DNA of 26,464 nt from positions 1 to 26,464 of the forward strand of contig CAZGCA010000085.1 in assembly GCA_964524145.1 (NCBI GenBank), written 5' to 3'. Made by a program: the position numbers and the translations under genes. Shown here one piece after another: positions 7,158 to 14,813 of this stretch. The notes under the pieces are model-generated. The model was not told where the DNA came from and ran no database searches. It was given only the letters and a program-made list of their open reading frames with translations. The stretch comes from CAZGCA01 sp964524145 (lineage in GTDB: Bacteria > Hydrogenedentota > CAZGCA01). Position 1 is the stretch's first letter. Each line of letters begins with the position of its first letter.

Positions 7158-8516
7158 TCAATCCTTAGCGACGATGATAAGGCCAACGCCCGGCTCCATG
7201 TCAAGGGTGAGACGACCCTTAATGACCTTAATCGAACCGAGTCTTTCTGGGCCTTCCAAGGTTATCCGCGAAACGGTGGCGCGGTTGACGCCTTTCCAAT
7301 CGGACGGAAGACGCCACTTTCTGTTCTTGTCTTCTTTCCTGCTGTAGGCGATAAGCGTTTTCTCGTCCTTCCAAAGGGCAGGCATGCAGAGGGCGGTTCC
7401 CGAGCGCATGCGCCTAAACTCGTCGGTGTTTCCGATACGATTTCCGTAGTGCCACGGGACAGCGCTCATGCAGAACTGCTCAAGCAGCCCCGTCAGGTTG
7501 TTCGGGTCTTTCCTGATCTCCTGTTCGGCGCGCATGGGGGTGGTACAGTAGAGCTTGTCGGGCAGGCGGCGAATCGCCGGGTCGTCTGCCCAGGCCATGG
7601 GTTGAAGTCCGATGAACGGGTCGGGACGCAAGAAGGCAGCGCCTTCGGATGTAACGTCAAGTCCCTGGTTGCGCCAATAGCGGTAAATCTTTCGTTGGGT
7701 GGCTGCTTCCTGATCCATCGTGTATCCCAGATAGGGGCTGATAGGTTCGTCCCGGCCCAATGGCCTGCAACTATGGAACGCATCGATGTGAATTGTTTTG
7801 CCTTCTTTAAGTTCAGGCAACAGTTCGAGGAGTCCGTCGATCCGTTTCTGAGCAAGGCCGAGCTTCCACTCTTGCGTGTAACTGATTTGCGACGAACGCA
7901 TTCCGCTATGGACTTCGCCAAAGATAACCTGGCCGTCCGTGTCTTTGGCGATCACATTCCGCTCAACATATTCGTCCCAGAGGGGACTGTCCTCGTAGGC
8001 GTCGAACATGTTGGTGTGGAGACTCACGATGGTGTGGTGGTTCCGGCCTTCTCGTATGAGCCACCGAAGGCTATCGACGGCGGTGGCGTCCTGCGGCCGT
8101 TTGAGATGCTCGTTGACCGCAGCCCACGACGGATACTTCGAGTCGTGTCCGTTATACTGCCAGCCTACGAGGTAGACAATTTTCGGAATGCCGCAGGTGA
8201 GGTTGTCGAGTTTGCGGATAACCTCAAGCGCGTCTTCAAAGGTCAAGAAGACCTTTTCGACTTCCCCGTCCCCGTTCCTCGAACATAAGAAGATCTTGGT
8301 CACGACCGTCTGATGATACGGAAGAAGCCACGGGCGCTCCGGTTCCATCGTCTGTTCCCAATCGTAGTATGCACCCGACGGTTCATCCGCTACCGCCGCG
8401 ACAGAAAGCAGGGCCGCCAGACAGAGCACCAGGACGTGTCGTGCTGCCAATGCCGTGCTTACCTTTTCGATATGGCGAGTGGGTATTCTTGAGTCATCTT
8501 CGGTGGCCGGCTTCAT
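7158..8516 (-). CDS. GH101-like endo-alpha-N-acetylgalactosaminidase family hydrolase, exported
   Basis: The 452-residue protein has a hydrophobic export signal at about 26-43 (LAALLSVAAVA then DEP). The remainder resembles the catalytic barrel of GH101 endo-alpha-N-acetylgalactosaminidases, which release O-linked disaccharide from mucin-type glycoproteins: a YLVGWQ-x-x-GHDS-YP segment, KTIHIDAFHS with Asp245 as likely nucleophile, and VTSEGAAF with Glu291 as possible acid/base. Full GH101 enzymes exceed 1000 residues with many accessory domains; this one is a compact single-domain version, so activity is uncertain. Its ATG overlaps the stop of the upstream PilZ gene as ATGA and has no good ribosome site of its own, implying coupled translation. 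A TTG further in, preceded by AAAAGG, would give a shorter signal peptide and is a possible alternative start. Confidence 0.75.
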   Translation of the reverse strand: MKPATEDDSRIPTRHIEKVSTALAARHVLVLCLAALLSVAAVADEPSGAYYDWEQTMEPERPWLLPYHQTVVTKIFLCSRNGDGEVEKVFLTFEDALEVIRKLDNLTCGIPKIVYLVGWQYNGHDSKYPSWAAVNEHLKRPQDATAVDSLRWLIREGRNHHTIVSLHTNMFDAYEDSPLWDEYVERNVIAKDTDGQVIFGEVHSGMRSSQISYTQEWKLGLAQKRIDGLLELLPELKEGKTIHIDAFHSCRPLGRDEPISPYLGYTMDQEAATQRKIYRYWRNQGLDVTSEGAAFLRPDPFIGLQPMAWADDPAIRRLPDKLYCTTPMRAEQEIRKDPNNLTGLLEQFCMSAVPWHYGNRIGNTDEFRRMRSGTALCMPALWKDEKTLIAYSRKEDKNRKWRLPSDWKGVNRATVSRITLEGPERLGSIKVIKGRLTLDMEPGVGLIIVAKD

Positions 8517-9730
8517 GTTGCCGGCCCGGTGGGTTCACCTTCCGGATGAAGTTGGTCCACAAAGTTTGCGAGATACCATTCCAGCCTGTGTCTGAGCGCT
8601 TCTGTCCTGCCGGTGAACTCGATACCTGTGACGTACTGGAACCCGTTTACCTTGCCACCTTCCCTTACCCAGACCACCTTGGCAAGACATTCGAACGGCG
8701 GCTTTTCGTCCGGGAGCCCGATTCGGACTGCAACCACGGTATCAACCGCTAAAGGAGCGCTCAGCCACACACAAGCTCCCCCAACGCTCATGTTGGTGGC
8801 CATGCCGAAGTACACTTGAAGCGGGCCAAACGCCATCTCGACCCGGCGTACCTGAACGACTATACGCGGGAACCGGCGCATCTCTATTCCGGAAGGCGTT
8901 TCGCCTTCGCCTTCCGTTTGTGCCTGTCCCTTATCAGCGGTGGGCGGCTCAGCGGGCTGTTGCTCGACCAACACATCGGGCGAGACGATAACCGTGCGGT
9001 CAGCGCAGTTCCGTGCCAGGTCGAAGAGATCTCGAGTGTCGCCGAAGACCGACCGTATGAAGACGAACCAGTCAACGTAGTCCCTCGCCTGCCCGGACGA
9101 TACCGTTTCCGGGTCAACACCCTTCTTCTTTTCGGACCACGCCTCGGCTATCTCTGCCATCCGGGCTGTCATGACCTCGCTCGCGGCCTGTTCGACGCAG
9201 ATGGCCTTGGCAACCCCGCGCGCGTCCCACTCGACCGGTTCCGGCGGAGACATTTCCCCGTCGCCTGCTTGATAGATGGTAAACTGTTGAGCTAGAAACG
9301 ATGCCGTTTCCGCCTGGTGGCGCGGTACTCCGCTCCTGAACACCGCAAGCACAAGCTTCGCCTCGCCCGCCTTCTCGACCAGCTCGGCGAGCAGACGGCC
9401 ATCAAGGTCGAGCCCGTCAACACACACTATTGCCTGTGAGAACTCGGTGAGACCTTCCCCCTTGTCAACGTCTTCGGGCGCAAACCACATAGCGGCGGCG
9501 GACCGCCCGCCTCTTGACTCAAGCAGTCCGAGGTCGGCCATTATGTTCTTCAAGACAGCGCCGGCACGTCCTGACGGGTCGATGGCAAGCAGGTGGCGAA
9601 GTTCTCGGTGCGCGCCACCCTTGCGACGACGACGGGACTGCATGGCGGTATGCAGCGCTTTGAAGATGGCAAGGGCGTACACGGTAGCCCCGAGCTTCTC
9701 GATCTCTGCCAGTATCTCTCGCGGACCCAT
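8513..9730 (-). CDS. PilZ domain protein (predicted c-di-GMP receptor)
   Basis: The 405-residue protein is cytoplasmic with no signal or membrane helix. The C-terminal part (about 284-392) is a PilZ domain with both c-di-GMP motifs: RRFPR (Arg285/Arg289, RxxxR type) and NMSVGG (Asn313, Ser315, Gly317/318, the D/NxSxxG type). Residues 1-250 match nothing I recognise: a helical basic patch (33-45), an alpha/beta region around IVCVDGLDLDG and KLVLAVF (about 100-132) resembling a degenerate receiver-like fold, and a charged helix. A low-complexity linker (255-283) joins the halves. No Shine-Dalgarno precedes the ATG; TAAAAT lies 6 bp before it, so a leaderless transcript is possible. The gene is joined by ATGA overlap to the GH101-like gene downstream. 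Confidence 0.85.
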   Translation of the reverse strand: MGPREILAEIEKLGATVYALAIFKALHTAMQSRRRRKGGAHRELRHLLAIDPSGRAGAVLKNIMADLGLLESRGGRSAAAMWFAPEDVDKGEGLTEFSQAIVCVDGLDLDGRLLAELVEKAGEAKLVLAVFRSGVPRHQAETASFLAQQFTIYQAGDGEMSPPEPVEWDARGVAKAICVEQAASEVMTARMAEIAEAWSEKKKGVDPETVSSGQARDYVDWFVFIRSVFGDTRDLFDLARNCADRTVIVSPDVLVEQQPAEPPTADKGQAQTEGEGETPSGIEMRRFPRIVVQVRRVEMAFGPLQVYFGMATNMSVGGACVWLSAPLAVDTVVAVRIGLPDEKPPFECLAKVVWVREGGKVNGFQYVTGIEFTGRTEALRHRLEWYLANFVDQLHPEGEPTGPAT

Positions 9731-9800
9731 GCTAGCATTTTAGCGACGATGCTGTGAAAATACAAGCGTAAAGTTCGGGCCACGCGGGGTGGGGGACCGT

Positions 9801-11324
9801 TTACAGTCCGGAACGCCTGGACAACAGGCGCGCGAGAGCCGGCGCACGCCGGTCGAGAAAGACCCAGAACCGCCGTTTTAGCGCTGGACCCAGCAACAAC
9901 ACATGCAGCAACGAAGGATGGCTGCGCAAGAATGTTCTCCGGCTCAGAAACCGAAGCAGAAATCGCAGGCGTCGCGACTGCGCCAGGAGGTACAATCGGT
10001 TGTAGAACGCATATCGTTTCTCGTCAACCTGCGGCATGCCCGGTTCGGCGCCCACCTTCCGGGCGATCGCGGTGTTCGGATAGAGGTAGAGCTTGACCAC
10101 ACCGTCGTTAAGTCTCAACGGTCTCGGCAACCTGAGCAGCAGGTCGAGCGTCTGGCGGCAGTCCTCGTCGGTCTCGAGCGGATTGTTCGAGATGATGTCA
10201 AAATCGTACCGTATCCCAAGACGTTGAAGGTTCTCTGCCATGGCCAGTATCTGGTCTCTCGATGTTGGGCGGTCGTAGATATCCCGGAGCACACGTTCCG
10301 AGCCGGATTGAATTCCGCTCGTGACCCTGTCCAGCCCCGCTTTCTTGAGCAGAGCGAGTATCTCCGGTTTGGCCGCCGACGGATGCGTGTAACACCAGAA
10401 CGGCAAGCCGACTTCGGACGGGTACCGCCCGGCAAACTCGTCGAGCCATTCGCGTTGAAGTGTAAACACGTCATCGAAGAAGTTGACATAGACTAAACGC
10501 GAACCGTATGTTGATTTGGCGACCGTGAGTTCGTTGATAACGTTGTCCACCGACCGGCGTCTCACATATCTCTGGCCGGGATACAAGTCGCGTATCAACG
10601 AGTTGGCGCAGAACGAGCACGAATACGGGCAGCCGCGCGCGGTCATTATGTCGTACGGACCGGTGGTATCTGCAAACCCGTAGTGCTCGACAACCGTATC
10701 CCCCTCGATGAGACATTTATTGTCGGGCGAGTAGTCGGGGAACGGCAGCTCATCGAGTTCCTGGATAAGCGGTCTGGGCGTGTTCCTGTGGATCCGGTCG
10801 CCTTCTCGTGCCCAGATGTTGGAAATCTGAGTGGTATCGCCCGAACCGCCGATGGCGTCGGCCAGGTCCAGGAACGCCTGTTCGCCCTCCCCGACACAGA
10901 CGAAGTCTGCGATTTCTATACTGCGTTCGGGCTCGGAGGTCGGTGCAATGCCGCCCCAGATCACTGGAACAGACAACTCCTTCTGCAAGAGAGTGGTGAG
11001 CCCAACGGCGGTATCGAACGAGATATACGCGAAACTTATCCCGACACAATCGGGCTGAATGTTGCGCAAGACGTCGAGCAGACTCTGCGCCTCGGTATCC
11101 GTATACGGTCTCGCGTAGCCGAAGACCCGGTCCGCGCCCGACGAGGTGTATACGGTGTGGAGCTTCGACTTGTCGGCATGTTCAACGGTGTCGAGCCACG
11201 CCCACTCGTAGCTCTTGAAGTATATGACGTGGACGTCATGGCCGCGTGACCGCAGAACGGCCGACAAGTAAGCCGGCCCAAACGAGAGGCGCGCGTACGG
11301 CACGATGATCGCTATGCTGGCCAT
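9801..11324 (-). CDS. B12-binding-domain radical SAM protein
   Basis: The 507-residue protein has an N-terminal Rossmann-like cobalamin-binding domain (about 4-160: IAIIVPYARLSFGP, then VIWGGIAPT and CVGEGE). A radical SAM barrel with the 4Fe-4S motif C-x-x-x-C-x-x-C follows (CPYSCSFC; Cys232, Cys236, Cys239). No DxHxxG lower-axial His motif is seen, as in many such enzymes. The C-terminal 60 residues are Arg/Leu-rich and perhaps membrane-associating. Family members include methyltransferases and lipid or hopanoid modifying enzymes; the substrate is unknown here. The start has GGGGGT just upstream. It lies in the minus-strand train but has its own promoter-like element and 210 bp of leader, so may be separately transcribed. 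Confidence 0.88.
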   Translation of the reverse strand: MASIAIIVPYARLSFGPAYLSAVLRSRGHDVHVIYFKSYEWAWLDTVEHADKSKLHTVYTSSGADRVFGYARPYTDTEAQSLLDVLRNIQPDCVGISFAYISFDTAVGLTTLLQKELSVPVIWGGIAPTSEPERSIEIADFVCVGEGEQAFLDLADAIGGSGDTTQISNIWAREGDRIHRNTPRPLIQELDELPFPDYSPDNKCLIEGDTVVEHYGFADTTGPYDIMTARGCPYSCSFCANSLIRDLYPGQRYVRRRSVDNVINELTVAKSTYGSRLVYVNFFDDVFTLQREWLDEFAGRYPSEVGLPFWCYTHPSAAKPEILALLKKAGLDRVTSGIQSGSERVLRDIYDRPTSRDQILAMAENLQRLGIRYDFDIISNNPLETDEDCRQTLDLLLRLPRPLRLNDGVVKLYLYPNTAIARKVGAEPGMPQVDEKRYAFYNRLYLLAQSRRLRFLLRFLSRRTFLRSHPSLLHVLLLGPALKRRFWVFLDRRAPALARLLSRRSGL

Positions 11325-11398
11325 GGTACCCCCGGACAGGATAACGGCTGTCTGAATGTGCCGGTCGACTCACGTTTCGTGCAATGTAGTATCGTCAC

Positions 11399-11469
11399 GT
11401 TCCTGAAGCGTTCCTAACACAAGACCCGCCACACTATCGCTTTGCCGAATAGGACGTTGCTTCAGGAAC
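11399..11469. repeat. 11-bp perfect inverted repeat upstream of the radical SAM gene
   Basis: GTTCCTGAAGC at 11399-11409 and its exact complement at 11459-11469 are separated by 49 nt. The right arm overlaps the -10 element of the predicted minus-strand promoter; the left arm falls about 55 nt into the transcript. It could be an operator pair for a dimeric regulator with DNA looping, or close a large RNA stem. Confidence 0.6.
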
Positions 11470-11497
11470 TATAATCGACGGTGCGGCGGCATTGCAA
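11468..11497 (-). promoter_or_regulatory. Predicted promoter for the radical SAM gene
   Basis: On the minus strand, TTGCAA (11492-11497) and TATAGT (11468-11473) are separated by 18 bp, giving a start near 11461 and a leader of about 135 nt to the ATG at 11324. It lies just past the sulfatase stop. This supports a second transcription unit for the radical SAM, PilZ, GH101-like and isomerase genes. Confidence 0.45.
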
Positions 11498-11534
11498 GTT
11501 TCAACGGCTTGTGACCAGGTCGTCCCAACAAATA

Positions 11535-12176
11535 TCATGCACGCAGGAAAGGGTCCTCTGTCTCCCGGCGCCATGTCAGGAGCCGTTGCGAAAGGTCTTC
11601 TTGTATCGCGCGACACTCTTCGGCGCCGGCAAGATTGTGGACTTCCAACGGCCGTTTCGACAGATCGTACAACTCCTCGCCCCCGTCAAGATACAGGTTG
11701 TACTTCCATCGCTGTGTGCGGACGGTGCGAATCGGATTGGCCCAGTGCTGTTTTGCGTAATACTCGGCGAATATCTCATCGCGCCAGGGGGTTGTCGGGT
11801 CTTTGAAAAGTGTAGCAAGGTCTCGGCCCACAAACCGTTCCGGCCAGTCAATATTGCCGGCCGCACAAAGTGTCGGCGCGACGTCAATATTGCTCACCAG
11901 CTCGTTGCACGGAACGCCCTGAGGCAAGGTGTCCGGCCAGGAAACGATGAACGGAACGCGGAGCAGCTCGTCGTACATGAACGGCCCTTTGAACGGCAAC
12001 CCGTGCGAACCCGCCATATCGCCGTGGTCGGACGTGTACACCACAAGCGTGCGTTCACGCAGCCCGCGAGCCTCCAACGCGTCGAGTATCCTGCCGAGAT
12101 GATTGTCGACCTTCTCGATAAGTTCATAGTATGCGCTGACGTACCGTTTCCAGTCCGCCTCGGTATAGTCTTTCAC
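11535..12176 (-). CDS. Sulfatase, C-terminal half (downstream of an in-frame amber codon)
   Basis: This is the continuation, in the same reading frame, of the sulfatase gene that begins at 12890. The first possible start after the amber codon is GTG at 12176, without a convincing ribosome site. It contains the second metal-ligand segment of sulfatases (YTSDHGDMAGSHG), the following KGPFMYDELLRVP stretch, and the usual C-terminal WKYNLY / EELYDL block. There is no frameshift and no decay of sequence, which suggests that the lesion is recent, that the codon is read through, or that the base is an error. Alone, this half lacks the formylglycine Cys and could not be an active sulfatase. Confidence 0.75.
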   Translation of the reverse strand: MKDYTEADWKRYVSAYYELIEKVDNHLGRILDALEARGLRERTLVVYTSDHGDMAGSHGLPFKGPFMYDELLRVPFIVSWPDTLPQGVPCNELVSNIDVAPTLCAAGNIDWPERFVGRDLATLFKDPTTPWRDEIFAEYYAKQHWANPIRTVRTQRWKYNLYLDGGEELYDLSKRPLEVHNLAGAEECRAIQEDLSQRLLTWRRETEDPFLRA

Positions 12177-12185
12177 TCTGGTTCC

Positions 12186-12188
12186 CTA
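12186..12188 (-). other. In-frame amber (TAG) codon interrupting the sulfatase
   Basis: Reading the minus strand, the codons are GTA AAC GAC TAG GGA ACC AGA GTG, and both sides align with one continuous sulfatase. TAG is one transition from CAG (Gln), which would suit this surface-loop region. TAG also ends complete genes in this window (the kinase and the Asp-box gene), so it is a genuine stop in this organism. Confidence 0.85.
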
Positions 12189-12890
12189 GTCGTTTACCAG
12201 GAACTCGAGTTGCGGCGCGGGCTTCTTTGCCAAATCGTCACGCAGGTTCTCCGGCAGCTCGAGTTCGGGCCGGAGACTGACGTCGTCGAGCTTGCGCGAC
12301 CGTCCATAGATGTCGTGCGGATTGATGTACGATACCCAGAGCATCCAGGGAGTGTCGTCCTGTGCGCCGATCCATTCGACGGCCGCGTCCGTCAGCTTCT
12401 CGCCCCGTAAGGCCTTATACCCCTGGAACCCGAACGCATCAAGCCCCTGCTTCGTGTTGCCAAGGTGCCATTTGCCGAGGTACCCGGTCTTGTATCCCTG
12501 TTGCGCAAACACGGCGCCGACGTTCGGTATGGTCGGATCGAGCGGTTTGCCCATCGAGTTGCCGTCTACGTTCGTGATAACGCCGCTTTGGTGCGGATAC
12601 CGGCCCGTAAGAAGCGAGGAACGCGACGCCGAACATTGAGGTGTCGTGCAAAACGTGTTCGGGAACCACACACCGCGTTCCATCAAGCGTTGCCGGTTGG
12701 GTGTGTTCAGTCCGGGACGGTCGTAAAGCGCCTGCTCCTGATCGCTGAAAACAACGAGGATGTTGGGACGCTCGGAGGGTGTTGCCGAACGCCGTCTTTT
12801 GGGAGGGTTCTCGTCCGGTTCCGCCGCCGCAGCCAGCATCATCCCTCCCGCACCCTGAAGAAGCTCCCTTCTGGAAATGAGCGGACCCAT
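12186..12890 (-). CDS. Sulfatase, N-terminal half with formylglycine site and Tat-like signal
   Basis: The start at 12890 has GGAGGA about 6 nt upstream. The N-terminus has SRRELLQ followed by a short Ala-rich stretch, resembling a twin-arginine signal. Sulfatase signatures follow: PNILVVFSDQEQ (first metal ligand Asp50), CSASRSSLLTGR with Cys86 as the residue normally converted to formylglycine, and GKWHLG. Family enzymes hydrolyse sulfate esters, commonly on glycans. The frame stops at an amber codon after 234 residues, and the second half continues beyond it; together they give about 451 residues, a normal sulfatase size. The gene lies 33 bp after the ceramidase-like gene, surely in one operon. 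Confidence 0.8.
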   Translation of the reverse strand: MGPLISRRELLQGAGGMMLAAAAEPDENPPKRRRSATPSERPNILVVFSDQEQALYDRPGLNTPNRQRLMERGVWFPNTFCTTPQCSASRSSLLTGRYPHQSGVITNVDGNSMGKPLDPTIPNVGAVFAQQGYKTGYLGKWHLGNTKQGLDAFGFQGYKALRGEKLTDAAVEWIGAQDDTPWMLWVSYINPHDIYGRSRKLDDVSLRPELELPENLRDDLAKKPAPQLEFLVND

Positions 12891-12923
12891 GGTCGTCCTC
12901 CAACCGCGCCAACCGGTGGCGGG

Positions 12924-14594
12924 CTACGGGTTTCCGAGAAGCTCGAACGCCGCGTTCATTATTTGTGGTGCCGCGCTTGGTCCGAGGCTCATGCTCTCCT
13001 CGTAGGTGCCGGCCCTGAAATCGTACGCCGGCATGAGGTACCCGATCTCGTCGTTCGCCAGGCCGACGATTGCGTTGACACTTCCCGTCATCTTCTCGCG
13101 AAGCGCAAAACCGAGCTCCGGCAGCAGCTCGCCCGGAATGGCGATCAGTTGGAGCTCGCCAAGGTCTATTCGCGAGACTTCTGTCTGGTACCGTCCCTGA
13201 TACAGTGTTCCCTGCATCGTTCCCGCCTTGAAGGGAGCGAGAAGCTTTTCGCTCACGACGGGGATCTGCAGCGGCCGAATGCGAACCGACAACGACTGTT
13301 TGCTGAGTGGACGCAGTCCGTCTTTGACAAGCGCACCCGCCTGTGCAGCGATCCATTTGCCCATGCGGTCGGTGTCTTCGAACCGGTCAGCACCCGGCAA
13401 CCCGTCCGGGGTTAACATGCCGCCGAGAGGTCCGTTCAGAAACAGGCAGAGGCCGCCGACCTGGGACTGCAACTCTTCGCGCAGCGGCGTCACGTAGTCG
13501 GCGCTTATGGCCCTGTCGAAACCGCTCAACCGTTCGGGATGCAGCGCGAGATGGACCACGGTGCACAACGTCGTACCAGGCGTGTCCGCTCCTTCGCCGG
13601 CAAGCACCCTGACAACGGTGAGATACGGGTCGACAATGCCCGGGTTGCGACCGTTGCGCGATATCTGTTCGATACGGGCTCCGTCAAGAGGCAGTTCCAC
13701 CTGGCCCGTTTCGATAACTGCCGGGGCAAGGTTGGTGACCGCCTGTTTAACGCATTCGATACACCGATCCTGTATGAACTTCACGTATTCAGCGGGATAG
13801 TAGCCGTAGACGCCTATCGTGTCCGCCGCACTATGAGTGTGCGAGCTCGCAAACAGCAGGAAATCGACGCCAAGTTCGGCCGCGGCTTCTCGAACAGGGT
13901 CTATCTCATGCTTCGTGACCCCGAAAAGGTCTGCGCCCAGCAGCGCAACAGTCCGTCCGTTTCCCGAGATCACAAGACACCGCGCCAGTAGATCGTCGTG
14001 AATCTTGTTGTAGCCGCGTCCTGCTTTCTTGAGATCCGGTGGCGATATCACTACTGATGCTATGCCGGCATTCCACGCAGCAGGAGTGTTGCCGTCACGC
14101 TCTCTACGATGGCGCAGATCGACTGATTTGGCCTCGCCATCGGGAACCCGCGCCGCCGTCGGGGGAAAGTGCGCGGTCCCTATTGTTGAGCCGGTCTTAC
14201 GCTCAAACCAAAAGCGAACACCGTGAGCGCAGTACTCGTACATGAACTGCGTTTCGAGGTCGAGCGTGTACTCCGGCAGTCCGAGACGAGCGCGCACGGC
14301 TTTGGCAGTCTCAAAACCTGCAGGCGGGCTTGCCGCTTCGACACGAACCAGCTTTCCCGCTCTGCGCGATACCCGAACAGCGTCCGTATGACCCGGTCGT
14401 GTCGAGTCGTAGACGAGCGTCGAGCCCGATTCAGGACTGCCCCAACGCGGCTCGCCAAGCGTAGACACCACGTCTTCAACCGTGGACTCGCCAACCACAA
14501 GACCCCGGAACGGTACCGTAACTGCCTGTTCCTGTCCCGAAGCCGCAGCAGCAACCGCTACCACGCACCCAACCAACAACAATTTTCTCAACAT
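12924..14594 (-). CDS. Neutral/alkaline ceramidase-like hydrolase with BamE/SmpA-like N-terminal domain
   Basis: The start at 14594 gives MLRKLLLVGC with a clear signal peptide (cleavage near residues 19-21) and has GGAGAGG 8 nt upstream; a longer in-frame start lacks both. The 556-residue protein has two parts. Residues about 28-100 (GLVVGESTVEDVVSTLGEP) resemble the SmpA/OmlA/BamE fold. Residues about 173-556 resemble the neutral ceramidase N-terminal domain (PF04734): NAGIASVVISPP, LLGADLFGVT, FASSHTHSAAD (251-258, the conserved His-x-His region for zinc), VVHLALHPE and LFLNGPLGGMLTP. Ceramidases cleave the N-acyl bond of ceramide, but many bacterial homologues have unknown substrates. It is shorter than full ceramidases (about 650 residues). 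It is first gene of the minus-strand train. Confidence 0.82.
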   Translation of the reverse strand: MLRKLLLVGCVVAVAAAASGQEQAVTVPFRGLVVGESTVEDVVSTLGEPRWGSPESGSTLVYDSTRPGHTDAVRVSRRAGKLVRVEAASPPAGFETAKAVRARLGLPEYTLDLETQFMYEYCAHGVRFWFERKTGSTIGTAHFPPTAARVPDGEAKSVDLRHRRERDGNTPAAWNAGIASVVISPPDLKKAGRGYNKIHDDLLARCLVISGNGRTVALLGADLFGVTKHEIDPVREAAAELGVDFLLFASSHTHSAADTIGVYGYYPAEYVKFIQDRCIECVKQAVTNLAPAVIETGQVELPLDGARIEQISRNGRNPGIVDPYLTVVRVLAGEGADTPGTTLCTVVHLALHPERLSGFDRAISADYVTPLREELQSQVGGLCLFLNGPLGGMLTPDGLPGADRFEDTDRMGKWIAAQAGALVKDGLRPLSKQSLSVRIRPLQIPVVSEKLLAPFKAGTMQGTLYQGRYQTEVSRIDLGELQLIAIPGELLPELGFALREKMTGSVNAIVGLANDEIGYLMPAYDFRAGTYEESMSLGPSAAPQIMNAAFELLGNP

Positions 14595-14657
14595 AACTGT
14601 CACCTCTCCGGAACCACAGATCCGTCGCCCTTTCCTCCCCAGGCTATTGCCCATCAA

Positions 14658-14686
14658 AGTATACCACATCATAGCCGCACGGTTCC
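14658..14686 (-). promoter_or_regulatory. Predicted promoter of the minus-strand train (ECF-like -35)
   Basis: On the minus strand, GGAACC (14681-14686) lies 17 bp before TATACT (14658-14663), giving a start near 14651 and a leader of about 57 nt to the ATG at 14594. GGAAC is a typical -35 core for ECF sigma factors; TATACT is closer to a sigma-70 -10. The element lies in the 219-bp divergent gap shared with the sigma-fusion gene. Confidence 0.4.
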
Positions 14687-14740
14687 CAACAACCTCGCAC
14701 TCTATCTAGAGGCCTGAATATGGGGAATTGGCTGTTCCAC

Positions 14741-14769
14741 TTGCCAATCGGTGTGCGGCGGTGTATATA
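14741..14769 (+). promoter_or_regulatory. Predicted promoter of the sigma-fusion gene
   Basis: TTGCCA (14741-14746) and TATATA (14764-14769) are 17 bp apart, with a start predicted near 14776 and the ATG at 14814. An imperfect GGAAT...GTTCC palindrome (14725-14739) abuts the -35 and could be an operator. Confidence 0.45.
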
Positions 14770-14813
14770 GGGTAGAGAGTGACGAGGTCGGTCCATCCGA
14801 GTGGAGAGCGGCT

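Noticed and set aside
12186..12188. Pyrrolysine or general amber recoding as explanation for the sulfatase stop
   Set aside because: The kinase and the Asp-box gene end properly at TAG after complete domains, and no pyl gene is in the window; readthrough at this one site stays open.
12465..13415. Plus-strand open frame of 316 codons opposite the sulfatase and ceramidase-like genes
   Set aside because: It crosses two well-supported minus-strand genes and their ribosome site, and its product has no recognisable content.
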